DNA of 64,000 nucleotides from Branchiostoma lanceolatum (Eukaryota; Chordata; Leptocardii; Amphioxiformes; Branchiostomatidae). The stretch spans positions 5,400,198 to 5,464,197 of the forward strand of contig NC_089739.1 of the NCBI RefSeq assembly GCF_035083965.1, given 5' to 3'. This document shows positions 22,901 through 37,900 of this stretch, piece after piece (positions within the stretch are counted from its first letter, which is position 1; every line of letters begins with the position of its first letter). Both the position numbers and the translations under genes were made by a program. The notes below the pieces were generated by a model. It had not been told where the DNA came from and made no database searches. It was given only the letters and a program-made list of their open reading frames with translations.

Positions 22901-25900
22901 GTGTCTCCCACACGCTTCACCTCCGCTACAGAAAGTGGTCCAACACGACACGAGTTAGTCCTTTATCCATTGTGTCATACTAAAGACTTTTAAAAAAAAT
23001 GGTACTGAATATCAATTTACTTTCGAGATAGCTTTATTTTGCAGTAGGATGGAAAAGGAGGTGTTGGGGTGTTTAAAGTTTGCAGCTGAAACAATGTGGT
23101 ATACAGTAGCAGGGCTTGAAATTCATTTTTTGGAACAGGTGCACTTAACCCCAAAATTCAGGTGAACAGAAAGAATTTTGGGTGCACAACAACGTACATG
23201 AAATAAAGTAGAATGTCAGCAAAACATATTTACAAACCCTACTGCCCCTAAGAAATTAAATGTGAATTTCTATAGCTAACTTCAAAATCTAAACAAATAG
23301 TACATCAAAAAGTAAAACGAAGATTACATTGCTTTTTCTGATACTTAAATTTCAAGAATATTCTGTTCACTAGTGTACAATAGCCTACAAAAATATCTAG
23401 GTGCACTGGTGCATCCACAGGCAAAATTAGGTGCACAGCTCCAATTTTGAGTGCACAAAAGTGCACATGCACCCTGTATTTCAAGCCCTGCCACCTAAGG
23501 GAAAGCTCCTTACCATAGACGGGTGTCTTGCCAGGCAGGACCACTAAGATGAGCTGCAGCCCCTGGAAGGTGTTCTTGAGATACTGGAACATCTTTTCCA
23601 CCTGGTCGGCGCCCGTGGCGTACTTACAGAAGCACGGCTGGCCCACGATCGGCATGCCCGCGTCGTTGGAGATCCTCTGGAGCTGTTGGGTGAAGTTTCT
23701 AGAAAACAAAAGATATTTGAGGTTAGAAATACTACAGATACCTTGAATACATTGTTACCAATCAAAGTTGGTTAGTGTTATCACACTGCAACAAAACACC
23801 ACAGGGGAGCATTGCGAGGAATGGCGTGGAGGGGGGTTCCTCCCTGCAACAGTCATGAGTTTTGCTAAAACTTTTAGAGAACTTTAAGTTAAAATGGCCT
23901 GGTAGCACCCCTGGTCAATCAGAATTTTATGTGAGAGGATCTGCTCCCCAGGGCATGGGGGCGCAGCGCCTCTGTAACCCTGTTTAGGTAAAGCCTTGCT
24001 TTTGTATACAAGTATGACTTTCTATGTTGTACAATTAAACCTGTAGTGGCGACCACCCCTGTATAAGGTACATGACCTCAGACTGAGGATGAAGCATGAT
24101 GCTTTGCTAGCTAGTAGTGCAATGCAGCTTCACTCTACAGCTCACTTATCTAGCTAAGCACACCCCTACTTTTCTTGGTCAGTGTGTTGGGTTCTTTTAC
24201 ATGCAGAGGTTTTATGCTTGAGGCTTATGCCTGACAAATTATACAAATTCCACAAACATTGGCACAATAAACATATCATACATCACTCATTCGTAAATGC
24301 CTGAAATGGGTTAAAAATGAAGTCAAACAACTTGTAAAGTTACAGAAAGACAACAACTTAAGAAATACAGCTTAGAATTAGTGACGTTAAGATGAAAGAA
24401 ATGTAACAAATGTAAATTCCCTTACAACATGTCCGTGCTAGGGCTGACCTAGAATCAAACTCCAGTCTTTATTTAATATCTCATTGACCGAAGCATTACA
24501 AGAACCTATCTGTGGAGACCACCTGTCCACTGTGACCACTTTAAATCACTGGTGTGGGAAATGGAAAAGACACGCAGACAAACAACAAAAACGAAACACA
24601 CATATCGAACACAATGAAAACACGGAGACGGCCGCTCCCTTACCTGAGAGCCTGCTCGCAACATTGCCTCTGCAGTGCGAAGCAGGCCATGGCCCAGACG
24701 CCAATACAAAAACAAAATAAAACAAACACACATCGAAAACAATACCTTCGTACATGGTGGTAAAGACAAAGATACGAGCGCCCCCTACCTGAGAGCCTGC
24801 TCGCTACATTGCCTCTGCAGTGCGAAGCAGGCCATGGCCCAGACGCGGATCTCTATGCCCGTGTGGAACTGCTTTCCTCTCATGTCCCACACACCTTGGT
24901 TTGGCACCACGGTGGCACGTGTCTGTCAAACAAACAAACAAACAAACAAACATTCAGCCTTTCGTCCAGATTTCTTACATAATAAGACGTTTATAAGCAA
25001 ATGTTCTGAATTACTTAATATGCGGTATCTTAAGCAACAACAATTGTCTTGAAAGTAAATGATGAAAGCTTTGATAGTCACCGGCATTATCAAAGCAACC
25101 AAATGTATACCAAGCAGTAGCATGCTGACTTTTGAAATAATACCTGAAGCCAGTGACATGTACACAACTGATGATATCTCTTGGTTTGGAGATACAATGT
25201 AGTACTGTGCAGCAGTGTACTGAAAGTTTCTTTCTTTTATACAAAAAAATGCTGTTTTTATTTGGCAACAAATTTGAGCAGTTTCAATACAAAAATCCTT
25301 CCATGAAAATTTTGACACTTTGATAAATACAATATGGTACATGTATATGGAATGTGGGAATTCGACAGCTTTTTTAGTCATTTTTTTTACCCTGTCAATT
25401 CAATTTCAAACCAGCTAGTTTGGGAAAATTTGTTATGCAAAATGAAACCTGTTCTTGCTTGCTACTCCCTAACTGCCGAAATCTACCCCCATCAAATCTG
25501 AAACAATTCCAAATGTTATTTTAGTACGATTCAACAAAAAGCAAATACATTGTACAGGGGCCAAATTTGTGGCTTTCACTATATTCCAATTTTTTATGTT
25601 CCTGTAATTTTCAAAAAGACTGCTATTCATAAAATGAAAATACATTTCTACAATACAGAACATAATTATTAGTTACAAATAGTTTTTCCTCTAATTTCTA
25701 GTTTATTAGTAAGACAGAAAATAACATTTGAGAATCACAGCTTTCTAACTTTCTTCAGAACTATCACACCAAACTTTGTCTTTAAGTAAGTTAAAACTGA
25801 TGAAGGAGACTGGCACCCGACATAAGTCAAGTAAGTAAGTCAAGTTAAAACTCTCAAACCAAACTAATTCACACATTATCTTAACCTTCGGCGAGATCAA

Positions 25901-28900
25901 TTCAACTGGCGGTATAACAGACACAACTCAGGTGGTTTGGGACAACCCGGAAAAACAATCTGATCACAGAAAAGTGACCAAACGTCGAAAGGACACTAAG
26001 CTACTACAGTACACACAAAAATATCTTATTTACCATCTCAATAGTAAAGCGGGTATCTCACCTGACTGTCAAATTGCACTTGTCGTACAAATCGGTGCAA
26101 TTCAAAAATAATTTTCAATTTGGAAAATTGAAGTAAAACAGAGAACATCCTTTTATCACTGCAAGTTTCAATTCAGTGGCAACAAGTTACGATTTCCAAC
26201 AAAGTTAGCTTGTATCGAAACTGAGAATGCGACATTTCGGGAGCAGCCATTTTGTTTGGCTGATCTGGGTTTCATACTCAAATGCGTTGCACGCCAGTGC
26301 TACAGTAAAAGAAAATCGGCACAAATTCACAAAGTTGGCACAATTTCCTCTCGCGATTTGGCACACTCTAGTGAAATACCCGCTTGATATTAGTGTATAG
26401 AAAGATGGTAGGTTGTCTGTTTAAGTACTAACTACATGTATAGGATCCCAACCCCCTCCCCATTCTAAGAATGATTCAGAAAAAGCTGATACTTTGTAGT
26501 ATAGCATTTGGAATTCTTGTCTTAAGAAATGCAGGCATCAAATAATTTAGGCCATGCAAAGCTGTGACTTTTAATTTTTATTCAGCAAAAAAAAGAAAAA
26601 GCGAGTCCACTTTGCCTTGTAGAGTCTGTTATACACCCAGCTGAACGGATCTGGCCTAAATATGCTTTACATTGTTTACCCGTCCTCCATACTGAAGCAT
26701 GGGAGGGTCGAGCACGCGCCCCTCGACTTCCGCCATGTCGTTAGAGATGCTGATTCCGAAGTCTCGGACGTAGGGGTCCGCGTTGAAGTTGGCGCGCTGC
26801 ATCTGTAACATTATGGACAAATTAAGAGATTAATAATAACAAAAATATCAAATTAAACTGCATTCATCTTTCTTGTTGTTTTCCACATTTGTAACCTGGT
26901 TACTACTTAGTGGTAGCGTGCGTAGTCCAGTGGTTAGCGATCTTGCCTCTGGAACTAGAAGCCCTGGGAATTTCCCTGGTACAATGAACCTGTAAATACT
27001 GTATATAGCGTCTGTCATCTCCGGCATGACCAGTGGATGATTAGCTCATCTGTTCATTGAGTTCATTTGAGGTAAACTGGTTCGAAATCACTTTCCTTTC
27101 CTTTCCTTTTGGTAAAATTTGAGCATGTTGAATCTTCCGACTTTCAATCTCGGCAAATTGTAAATTTTGAAATGTTTTCAGTGATTTTAGTTTAGCAGTT
27201 TTCAGTGACCTCTTCACGAACAAACTGATGACATCACAAATTATCGTTTGCCAAGTATTATTCCTGTACTACAGAATTGATCCACCTATGTAATTTAAAA
27301 CCGCCTAAAACTGTAGCGAAAGAAATAGAAAAAAGAGGTCGATAAAAGAAAGATCAGAACTTTATTCATCTTTCTCGAGGTTATCATGTCTACGATTAAT
27401 CTTGAAATATTTGTGGCAGTTTAAGATTCGTGGTTTACGGGGTGACCTTCGAAATGCGAATTTATGACACTGCAAATATCTGTTTTAACTGTACTATAGA
27501 ATGTGTTTTAATTGCAAACTTGAAACACAGTGCAAAACCTAATTTTGGAAATAAAGCCAAGGCAACAATAAATGAATTTAAACTGCATTTATCTTTCTTG
27601 TTGTTTCCAACATTTTGTAACTTGGTAAAATTTGGGCATGTTAAATATTCAGTCTCTGTAATCTCCGAATGTTGTCAATTTTGAAATGTTTTGAAAAGTG
27701 ATTTTATTTTAGCAGTTTTCAGTGACCTCTTCACCACAAATTGGTAACATCACAAAATAGAACATACTTTACATAGAACATAGAATATGAAAAGTGGGAT
27801 GTTATCCAAACGTACCAGTCTGATAATCTCTCGTTCCCTGTCTGGAGCTGACCTGGCAGTGGCCTGGGTAAACAAACAAACACAACATGAACAACACTGT
27901 TCTTAGTTACCATGGCTACAGCCTGGCCAATCATGGGCCTGCCCAGATCATGTGACTAATGCATGGACGAGCTTATTGCAAGAAGTAAGTTTGCAGAACA
28001 ATAGCTTTTTTAAATTTTTTTGTGCAAAAGCAGAAAAACATTACATTATCATAACTATAACTAAGCCTCAAAGCTTACAACAATTAATTTGCATTTGATT
28101 CTTAATAAAATGCTATGCTCTTGCCCAATCATATATAATGAGTATGTTATTAATGCGCACTAAGCATAAGCTTGCAGGGAACACCATGCGACACACATAC
28201 CACAACGACATGCTTTGCACTGATCTAGCAGTACCCAAGTAAGTTGGTTCTACACCAGGCATCACCGAGTAGCTCTTTCAGACTCAGAAATACTACAACA
28301 TTTGGCTCGCCCCGGAGGCTTCGCCAAAAAAGTCACTACAGGTAGTCGATGTTGCTTCCAATATTTTCATACATTGAAGAATTGGAGAATGGATAAGTTC
28401 AATGCTAGAAATTTTTTCCAAATTTACTCGTAAATTAAGTAGAAATTTTGTACAAATGGTGAACTCAATGTTTCCCTTACACTGCCTAAACTTTCTTTTG
28501 AAAAAAAGTCAAATCAACCTGTGTATCAATTTTTGTTTGGGCATTTCATTTCTTCCCCAAATGTAACATATTCGAGAGAGACAATGTTTTCTAATGCAGC
28601 TTCTACGAACAAGAATATTTTCTCACTTTTGTTGTGAAATTCAATTATCCATGCGAACAAGTATGTGACAATGTTACAATTTATCGATGCAGCTTTGTAA
28701 AACCAGACTTTCCTTATATCTTACACATTAGCCAAGCACAAAAACAAAAGCCCAGAAAAACGAAAGAAGATTTTTGCGGAGAGAGTGTTTGTGTGCGACA
28801 CATGTACAGTCCAGGCCTTGCAGTGATGGCTCGGGTAGAGGACAACTTATTTGAGAAACCTTGATCATGGTGGAGGTCTGCATGTCGGTCAGTTTCTTGA

Positions 28901-31900
28901 TGCAGCGCTGGCCAGCGACGATGTTGCACACCTGGAAGGGGAGGAGAGCAGGCTGTTAGCTAGCAAGGCGTCTGGACACTAAGAAAACAAAGACATTAGA
29001 CATCCTCCTTTTACAGGGGACACCCAGCAAACGTGTACATGCGTTCCCTGCACAAACACACTGCCAGTTATTTTTTCCTCATACCATACACAGGGACATG
29101 ATGTAAATCAATTGATAAAAAAATTGCAAAGCTACCAGGTAATTGTTCATCCATAGAGCCCATCGGGGTTAGGACTGGTCACCCCTCCCCCGATTTTTGG
29201 ATGCCCTGTCTATAAATCCTAGCTATCCTGACCTACAACATAAATATTTATAATTCATGCAGATATTTCTGACGCCTACCTGAACCTAACATGCACTAGG
29301 CCATGTAAATGTGCATCTTTATCATTGTTAAAAAAAAGCTTTAAAAATAGTTGCACTTTACCTCGAGTGGCAGGTAGGTGTGTTTTTGTTCTTGTCCCAC
29401 CTGAAGGCACGGCAGGTGAGGAAATCTGGGAGAGAAAAAAACATCAGCATCTTTTAGCACACGTTGGGTACAGCACTGAAATATATAGTTAAAAACCTCT
29501 GCAGTATTTTATCTTAGCTGCAGTTTTCAAAAAGATCACCAGGGAGTGCTGCAGCACTGTATGCAAATTTTAAAAGATAGTGAATACAAGGGGAAAACTC
29601 ACTCCAGCCTCCTCTTGTGCCTCTCCAAGAAGTATTTTGCAACAGTACACTCCACAGTCCTCCCATCCTCCAACTGTAGAGGGAACCTAACACAACAGAC
29701 AACACATACTGTAAATCTTGAAATGTTCACTGTGGTTTTATTCTCACATTTTTTTGCCGTGACCTTTCCACTGAACTTTTCTGAACTATAGAATTATTTC
29801 AACTTATAACACAGCAAAATCTCAACTTCTCTTTTACTGTGGAACAAAGTCCCCGTAGATATAAAGGAATTTACAGTAAGCTTTCAACTTTGCAAAAAAC
29901 TTTAAATCCAACAGTATTTGCTCAGTAAGATATTTGTTCAATTGATGAGGTTCACTGTAGAGTGACAGGAAGTAAAGGCCAAAGTTGTAAATGCACATTA
30001 CGGTATAGAAGGGTTAAACGGCCATTATAGAAGAGTCGGACGTACGTTTGTGTCTGCGCGGGTCTGCGGGTCACGTTACATACGCGGTACTTCCGCTTCA
30101 TCTGTCCGCAGTGGGTGATCTCCACTTTCAGCCCTGAAGTACATACAACATAAGGATCATGTACATTTTGTACATGTACACACTTATTTTCCATATGCTA
30201 GTCACGTTCAGTCACAGGAATTGAACAATGGACACATGTAATGATGATAAAAATTATTCAAAAAATATTCAAAAGACAAACAAACAAATATAACACAACA
30301 CTGGTTGTCTTACATATGAAAACATTGCCTTTTATCATTGTACCTGTTCGTGACTTGAACACAATAAAAAATTGGTTGCTGACTATGTTAGACAGTTCAT
30401 TGCTTCATAAAGGGTTGTAAGTACATGGAATAGGATCAAACTATTTAATCTTACATCTAAATATGGCAGTTGCCACAAGTAAGTTATCAGAAAAAGATGT
30501 TTAAACAGGTGGATTTGACTGTAGATGAAAAACATCAAATAGAAAGGTGTTTAAACCATTATTCCATATACAGAATGACCTGTGAGACCTTTGATCTCCT
30601 TGGTGAACTTGACCCTTTGCGAGTCGGTGAGGGGTCGCCGTTGGTCGTGGATGTCTCTCACATCCAGCACCTCGCACATGAACTCTATCACTGGCTGGGC
30701 CTTGTAGAACGCAGTGGCAGAAACTGTAACAAAGAAACAACAAGATGTTACCTCCGTGAAATGGGAGGTATCGTTTTCGGTTGTCTGTCTGTCTGTGTTA
30801 TGTATTTTCCATATGCTAGTTACGTTCATGCCAAACCCACAGGAAGTAAAGGTTAGAGTTGCAAGAGTGACAGGAAGTGGAAGACAGAGTTGCCAGAAAT
30901 AGTGATTTAGCAACCTTGTGGTGACAACTGAGATTCCTGGTCATGGGGTCAATGAAAGAGCCTATTAGTTCACAGGGGGATATTGGTTTGTCTGTTTGCT
31001 TGTTTTTTTGTGTTTTTGCAGTTGTATATTTTCCATATGCTTGTCATGTTCACCATAGAGTGACAGGAGGTGAACAAAAGAGACATGTAAAATTACCCAA
31101 AACCTGATTTACATAATAAATGAGCTATAATCAGACGACAAACGATAAACTATAAACATTTCACATATTCAGGTATACAATTTTTGGAAAAGATACAGCA
31201 GGAAAACAATATGTATTTTCTAGCAAATGTCAGTTACTCTTACAAACATAATAGCTTATTTTGCAAGTTTTTACCTGAGGGCTAATTGCAACATGGAACA
31301 ATGCATAGAAAAAGTCTACAGACAGTGCAAGGTAACAATGGTGACAAGTGGAACAAGTGACAATTCTAATTTCAAGACCTGATCACATTATATCACTTTA
31401 ACACAGAGAAACAAGGACTGTAGATTACCGTCAATGTTGAGCATCATTTTCCACTGGGAGGGTCTGACGCTCTGGTGGAAGCCGAACCACACCTCTCGCC
31501 CCCCGCCCAGGGGGTGGCTGTAGCCCTCGGGGGACGAGAAGAAGGATCTTCCCACGGGAGTATACCTGGAGAAACATGGAGAAACTCTGGTCACTTTTCG
31601 GTAAGACCTCAGGGGCCGAACATTTTGTATCTTTATGCATTCAAATCAACATGGCATGAAAAGGTATACATGACGGTAATACGTCAAAGCTGTGGGCCCT
31701 GGCAATACATATAGAATGGACAGGGGAATTAAACTTTGACATTACACACAATGCAGCAGACTACACATTTCAGTTCGGGAATTCAATTTCATGGTAGGGA
31801 GAATAGAGAGTGCTCATGGTGGTTTCAAGTTTACGGATGAAACAAAGGGGTAGGCGGGCAGAAGACAGACGAATCCTTTTCACTGTGGTTTTAAATTTGT

Positions 31901-34900
31901 GGTGAACAGGTCACTGTGAAAACCGCAAACATAAAACCACAGCGAACATTTCTGCATTTACCGCTATGAGTATGATGTCCTATTCTTACTTCATGGATCG
32001 GAAATGTCTCTTTTCGCTGTGGATTAAAATTTGCGATGAACAGGTCTGTGACAAAACTGCAAACACAAAACCACCAAAAAACTTTCTGCATAAACAGTAA
32101 GACCACTATGATGTCATTTTCTTACGTCATGGATGGGAGGTGTCTCATAACCACGTCCAGCGCCTGGATGGCTTCGAACGGGACGGTGGCGAGGCGCCCT
32201 TCCAGCGCCTGCTCCAGCGCGTACAGGCTGACCTTCCCAACCCACTTCATCGACACCTTGAAGTGGCGGTCCTTCCCTCCGTCCCCAGGTAACGTCACGT
32301 CAAGCTCCACCTATAAACATGATCAAACATTTTTTATCATCGTATAAAAACTAGTTATGTAATTCATACATAGAACAGGCTACTTTTATACTTTCAATAA
32401 CAGACTAATCCTGACTGTCTGTCCATCATGATGAATCGTTCAACCAATGATAGGAAGGCACTTAGCAGTTCAACCAATGACAGCATGATAGTTAGGGGTT
32501 CAACCAATGATAGCTTGGCAATAAGCAGTTCAACCAATGACAGCATGGCAATAAGTAGTTGAACCAATGATAGTATGGCAATAAGCAGTCTAACCAATGA
32601 AAGCATGGCAATAAGCAGTTCAACCAATGATTGCATGGCAATAAGCAGTTCAATCAATGATAGCATGGCAATAAGCAGTTGAACCAATGATACGCCAAAA
32701 AGCAATTACTCAAACAACTAACACTGTTCACTTCACATCCGGAAAGCCAGTTTCCGGATTCGAAGGCGTCCATCTTGGAAATCCAATTTTCCAACTTTTT
32801 TTCTACTGAACATACAGATTAGTTTTACATGTCATTTGAAAGAGCATGATTTCCCTTGCGTTATGGTACCTCTAATTTGGTCATAAGATGTAAAGCTATG
32901 AAGATATTCCTTTTTAAAGTTGCCCAACCCATACCTACATTGATTAGGCCTGGCGACTGTACTATTGCCCAGACTTTGCTAAACTGGGGCCACAGGGGGC
33001 TAAGAGTGGGCTATCCCAATGAAAATGGGTGATAATTAGTCCTTCCACACTGTTGAAAACACTCGCATAATGAGTTATCACACCTAGCTAGTCAGTGTAA
33101 TTAGCACTTATTTGACAATTTTCTCCTGAGGTGAACAATCTGATTTGAACAAGAAGCTCTATCAAGCCTCCTTGATTTGATTTTGCCAGATCACAGTGCT
33201 TCATTATTTCAAACTAATAAGCTATGTTGTCAATTAGCTTGACTTTGTGACATAGGACATCTGCAAAGATGAAAAAAGTATAATGGACCTTGGTTGTATT
33301 CATATAAGCTGTGATAAATATGTAAAGATGTAACAGTGTAAATCAATTTTGACCTTTTTTAAAGAGACTGGTGGAAGAAACCTTGAAGAAACAAATCAAA
33401 TTCAACTGTAACAATTCCAATTGTCTTCCCTTGGCCCTCGCCAAAAAAAAAATGTTAAGAAATCATTGGGAATTTTCATAATTTGTATTTGGGAGATTAA
33501 AGAAGCCTCAATGCAAGGAGGTTACAGGCCTTAATATATTAAACCTCCTTTCTCTGAATGTTTAAGATATGCTTCGAGTCCTGAGTTGTGAATTTGTATG
33601 TTTGTTAGCAAGGCCTTAGACCATGTTTAACTTGATTGGTGTTTTAATTCTCTTATCGATCAAAAGCCTTGCTTGGCCCATGAATATAACATCTTTATTT
33701 GACCAAGGATATATAAAACCTCCTTGGTTTTCCCAAGGAGGTTTAATCTTGGTTTTCCTTAAAGGCATCCAGAGCATTTTATGTGGCTTGAAAATTGGAA
33801 ATATTCTAGTTGCTGTAATCTTTATGAAATTGTCATTTAATGCCACTGTTTACCACATTTGCGTGATGATTACATGTCACAAGCGCTCAAAAGCCACGCG
33901 AAAATAAGCTACACAATGATCCCTTTAGTTTCACGCGCCTAGTGTAATTAGATTGAAACAGAACTCAAAACGGTTTTTTCGTCGGTAATGGACCGTTCCC
34001 GTCGAACACCATATAGAACCCCCTGTTCTATTTGGAACACCTCCGTCAAAAACAGCGCTAGTGGGACAGAAATGACAAGCAGAAATGACAATGCATATCT
34101 GGGACAGATATCTCACTGCATTGGCTACATCAAGGAGGTTAACCTCCTTGGCTACATGAATACCCAAGAAAAAAGCGAAATGAAAAAGAAAATATCTCGG
34201 GCACTCAAGGGGACGGAGCTTACGTAACACATTGCCAACTAGTACCAAGTCCGTCTCTCATGTACTTGTGCGTTATTCCTGTGTTCGACTGGAACGGTCA
34301 GTTCTCTGCAAGTTCCGGCGACGGGACGTCACGTTCCAAGAAGTCGGAAAATTTGAGAACAAAAACGGCGGCGCTGACAGCGCTTGGATTTTTTTTTGAG
34401 TGCTCAACACACAGCGACATCGCATCTTTGCTCCTTGAATATCGATATGTAATGGTATAGTGTTATTGAAACTTACTATGTGTAGAAATGGCTAAAAACT
34501 GGAGTTTTTAATTTGAGTTTGAAGCCACATAAAGTGCTCTGGGTGCCTTTAATGGCAGATTTGTCCACTTATCAAAACATTTTGTAACATTATGTAACAA
34601 AGCTTCAGGTAGACAATTTGCATAATACTTACTGATCACCCATACAAAAAGAGCGGATAATGATACCTACCAATCGACATGGTTAAGACAGAGCTTGAAT
34701 GACAATGGTCCATTATTTACACAAGTTTGTTTTGTTGTTGTTGCTTGCTGGCAATGTGACAAGCGGCCATCTTTGCACAAAAAGATTTACAAAAACCAAG
34801 GACACGATAAAATGTCCTTGCAAAAACTTGGCCATGCGGCCTAATAGTTTAATATTTAACAAAGACTTTTTGTTGCGGGACAAATTGAGCAGGCGAGATG

Positions 34901-37900
34901 AAAATGATACTTGAGGTAGTCTGCAAGGATTCAGAATAGAATGGTTTTGCAGAATTGTAATCATGAATCCACGTTTTATCAACATAATACTCTTTTTGTG
35001 TAAATACCACTAAAATACAAACATCATGGCGTATGGTAAGAAAGATGGCGGCAGCCGGCCACGCGCCGCGATCGCGAGGCATTTTCTGTCTTTTTCTTGT
35101 CACCAGGACCATGATACATTATTTCATGCCGGAATATAGCAACCTGTGACGTTAACTCATCAAATCATACTGTATTTCGGTAGATTTCAGCCATCTTCAT
35201 GTGTACTTCGTGTATTTCGGACGTGTATTTCGTGTATTTCCCGCATTTCGGTAAATACACGGACCGCCGGGGGGACTATACTAGTTTGAGGACAGTGTAA
35301 ATAAAGAGACCTCATTAATTAAATTCTGAAACTATTCAATGATCAAAGCGTTACATTTTTGAATGTATATAAAACGGGCAAATAGAGTAAGTAGGTGAGA
35401 TAACCATAACATATTAGCACCTGGTGATAGATAATGTGGGCAAGACTGCAGTAGCACTTTAATAAAATTTGGGCGTGGGTCAGTTGTTTCCGAGTGTATG
35501 ATGCCAAAACAAACTGACACTACCAAACTAGCCACTACCTTTTCACCCCATGAGCAGAAGTGAATGTGAGTATATAGTGGGAAATGTGGGTGAATTTGGG
35601 TGAAGAGCCGTAAACTAGATTCGTATTGTTCCCATGTCAATATGGAGGGGTGAATGTAAAACTTGCGTCTTCGTGACAAATGAGTAAAATGGGGTGAATT
35701 TGAGTAAACCAAATTGCACTTTACAAATACAAAGGCGAATCCTTGCAACTACGTCATTATGTGCATTGTTTCAAGGGCTGAACGAATGGATCGATATTGA
35801 CACTATCAAGAATTATATTATATATATAGACAATATGAATAGTAGATTGGTCGGGAGTGGTGGCTTTTATACTCTTCTAAGTTTGACCCCGTTCACACTC
35901 ATTTTTTTCAATCGCGATTGAAGTATAATTGCGATTGTTCGATCCGATCGCGATTGAACGTAAAGAAACTTTTGCGTTCACACTGCTTTTCGCTAAGTGG
36001 ATTAAAGTACGCCGTGATCCGATCGCGATTGAAGCACGATTGAAGCATGCTATCGGCGATCATCTGGTAAATGTTGTTGTTGTCCTTGTTGCCCTTGTTT
36101 TGTGTCTATTTTTCCGCTAGACATTGTCACTTGGTGCGGTAAATGTCCGGATCCCTCTTTCGGTGACATTTCCCCAGTTTGGCCTGCACCTCCTCTCTCC
36201 TCCAGATTGCGATGAGGACCCTGGTCTCCTCATCGCGCCATCTGCCACCAGCTGAAGTTGCTGACGGAGTTTTATTGATTTTCTTCTTGGGCATTGTTGA
36301 CGATGAAAAGTTGTTGTTGTTGTAAAAGAGCGATCTGACGTGCGGATTGGGTTTGTTTTCCCGCGCGATGCGAACTATGACCCCAAGTACCCGCATGTAT
36401 GACCTCCCACCCCCGGAACCAGCCGAAATCTCCGCCGATCGCGATGGAATGAATCGTAGTTGTGTTCACACTCAAAATTTGATAGGATTGGATTGGATCC
36501 GATCGCGATTAATCCAATCAAACTACCTCCGGAGGTAGTTACAATCCAATCGCGATTGGATCGTTGTGGATCGTTCCAATCGCGATTGGGAGCGTTCACA
36601 CTGAAAAAATCAATCGCGATCGGATCGATTCAATCGCGATTATACTTCAATCGCGATTGAAAAAAATGAGTGTGAACGGGGTCTTTATCAGTGTTTATTA
36701 TCTTTTAAACGAGCCGTTTATCGCCAGTGTCTGTAAATTTAAGTACCATATTTTTTTTCAATGAACAGCGCACACCCTGTACCCGTATTGTAGCTTAAGT
36801 TACTCCTAAACCTTTTAGCGAAGTTGTTTTAGAAATCGTCAATACGCATTGGGAATCCCCACCACAAACATCCACCAATCTTTGAGAAACCATAATGTAT
36901 TCACATTGTTATGCAGCCCAGACTTCCACCGCTATTGTTCCTGTATGCAAATGAACATCACTATCACAACATCATGAGTGGCTCAGTAACGCTCCATTCA
37001 AACAAGGACAATATTATATAATGTCCTTGATTCAAACAACACCTTAGGTTAAAGAATTCGATTTTAAAAGATTCCAAAGTAGAGAGAAGTCAACAGTGGA
37101 AGATTTACAAAGTTATAAAAAATTAAACACCTCTGTAATTGAACGGGTATTTTCTTATTTCTTGATATCAGAGTCTCCTGCTTTTTAAAAATTCTTAGTT
37201 TTGCCAAGGAGGTTGGTTTTGCCAATTTCAATAAGGCACATCACTCTCACTTGTGGAAAATATATTGGGTGTATGTCGTGCCAGGAAATGTTAAAAAATG
37301 CATTTAAACTTATAATAAACTAAAAGCAGAGTAACAATTAAATGAACTAAACACAATAATATCGAGAAGAGTAGGGTCGCGGTGTGCTTCGGACCAAAAA
37401 TCAGAAGCGGTAGCTTTTCACGCCGCATACTCAACCTACAGCCTCCCTGACTAATTAGTCGCCAGACTTGCCACTCTCATGATCAACATCCCCTGTTCTG
37501 TGATTTTAGCAGGACTTGAAATTCAGTACTGTACTTTTCCTGTCATACTTCAAAGTAAATAAATCTATCCCGTGTTACTATAATGTAAGTAACATAAAAC
37601 TACCTGCACCCTGCTAATTTTAACTGCACCATCTATTCATTTTCCTGTTCTGTTCATCAAATGTAATAATTTTAAAGTGATATAATTCAAACCTTTTTAA
37701 ATCCTGAAATCTGTTCTAAGGGCAGTAAGGCAGTACAAAGTGAACATATTGTTTTATAAAGAAAATGGCCACTACCTGAATTGGATCACAGACCTACTTT
37801 GAATCATACTTGCTAATTAGACTGTATTTCACACCAACTGGCAAAGTGTGAGTTCAGTTCTGGAGAGCCAGGCATTGGCAATAGAGAGCCTGGCCATTCC

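Noticed and set aside
24641..24701. Alternative complete copy of AGO exon 13
   Set aside because: Only the 3' 58 bases and donor are duplicated. No acceptor precedes it and the upstream sequence is unrelated to the exon.
24926..25381. Longest unspliced frame in the AGO introns (151 codons, minus strand)
   Set aside because: AT-rich, no domain, starts inside the CAAA microsatellite region and overlaps the AGO intron. Composition is that of noncoding sequence.
32397..32690. Possible CRISPR-like array of 30-bp repeats
   Set aside because: Units are directly contiguous without spacers, the repeats diverge, and the genome is animal. It is a minisatellite.
32394..32705. 103-codon minus-strand frame with regular [14 protein letters not shown] repeats
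   Set aside because: It is the translation of the 30-bp minisatellite, whose period is a multiple of three. The same frame arises at 38677-38868. There is no start context, no splice partner and no domain.
35332..35748. 138-codon minus-strand frame in AGO intron 3
   Set aside because: No domain or transposon motif. It lies in the transposon nest, and its length is within chance for AT-rich DNA.
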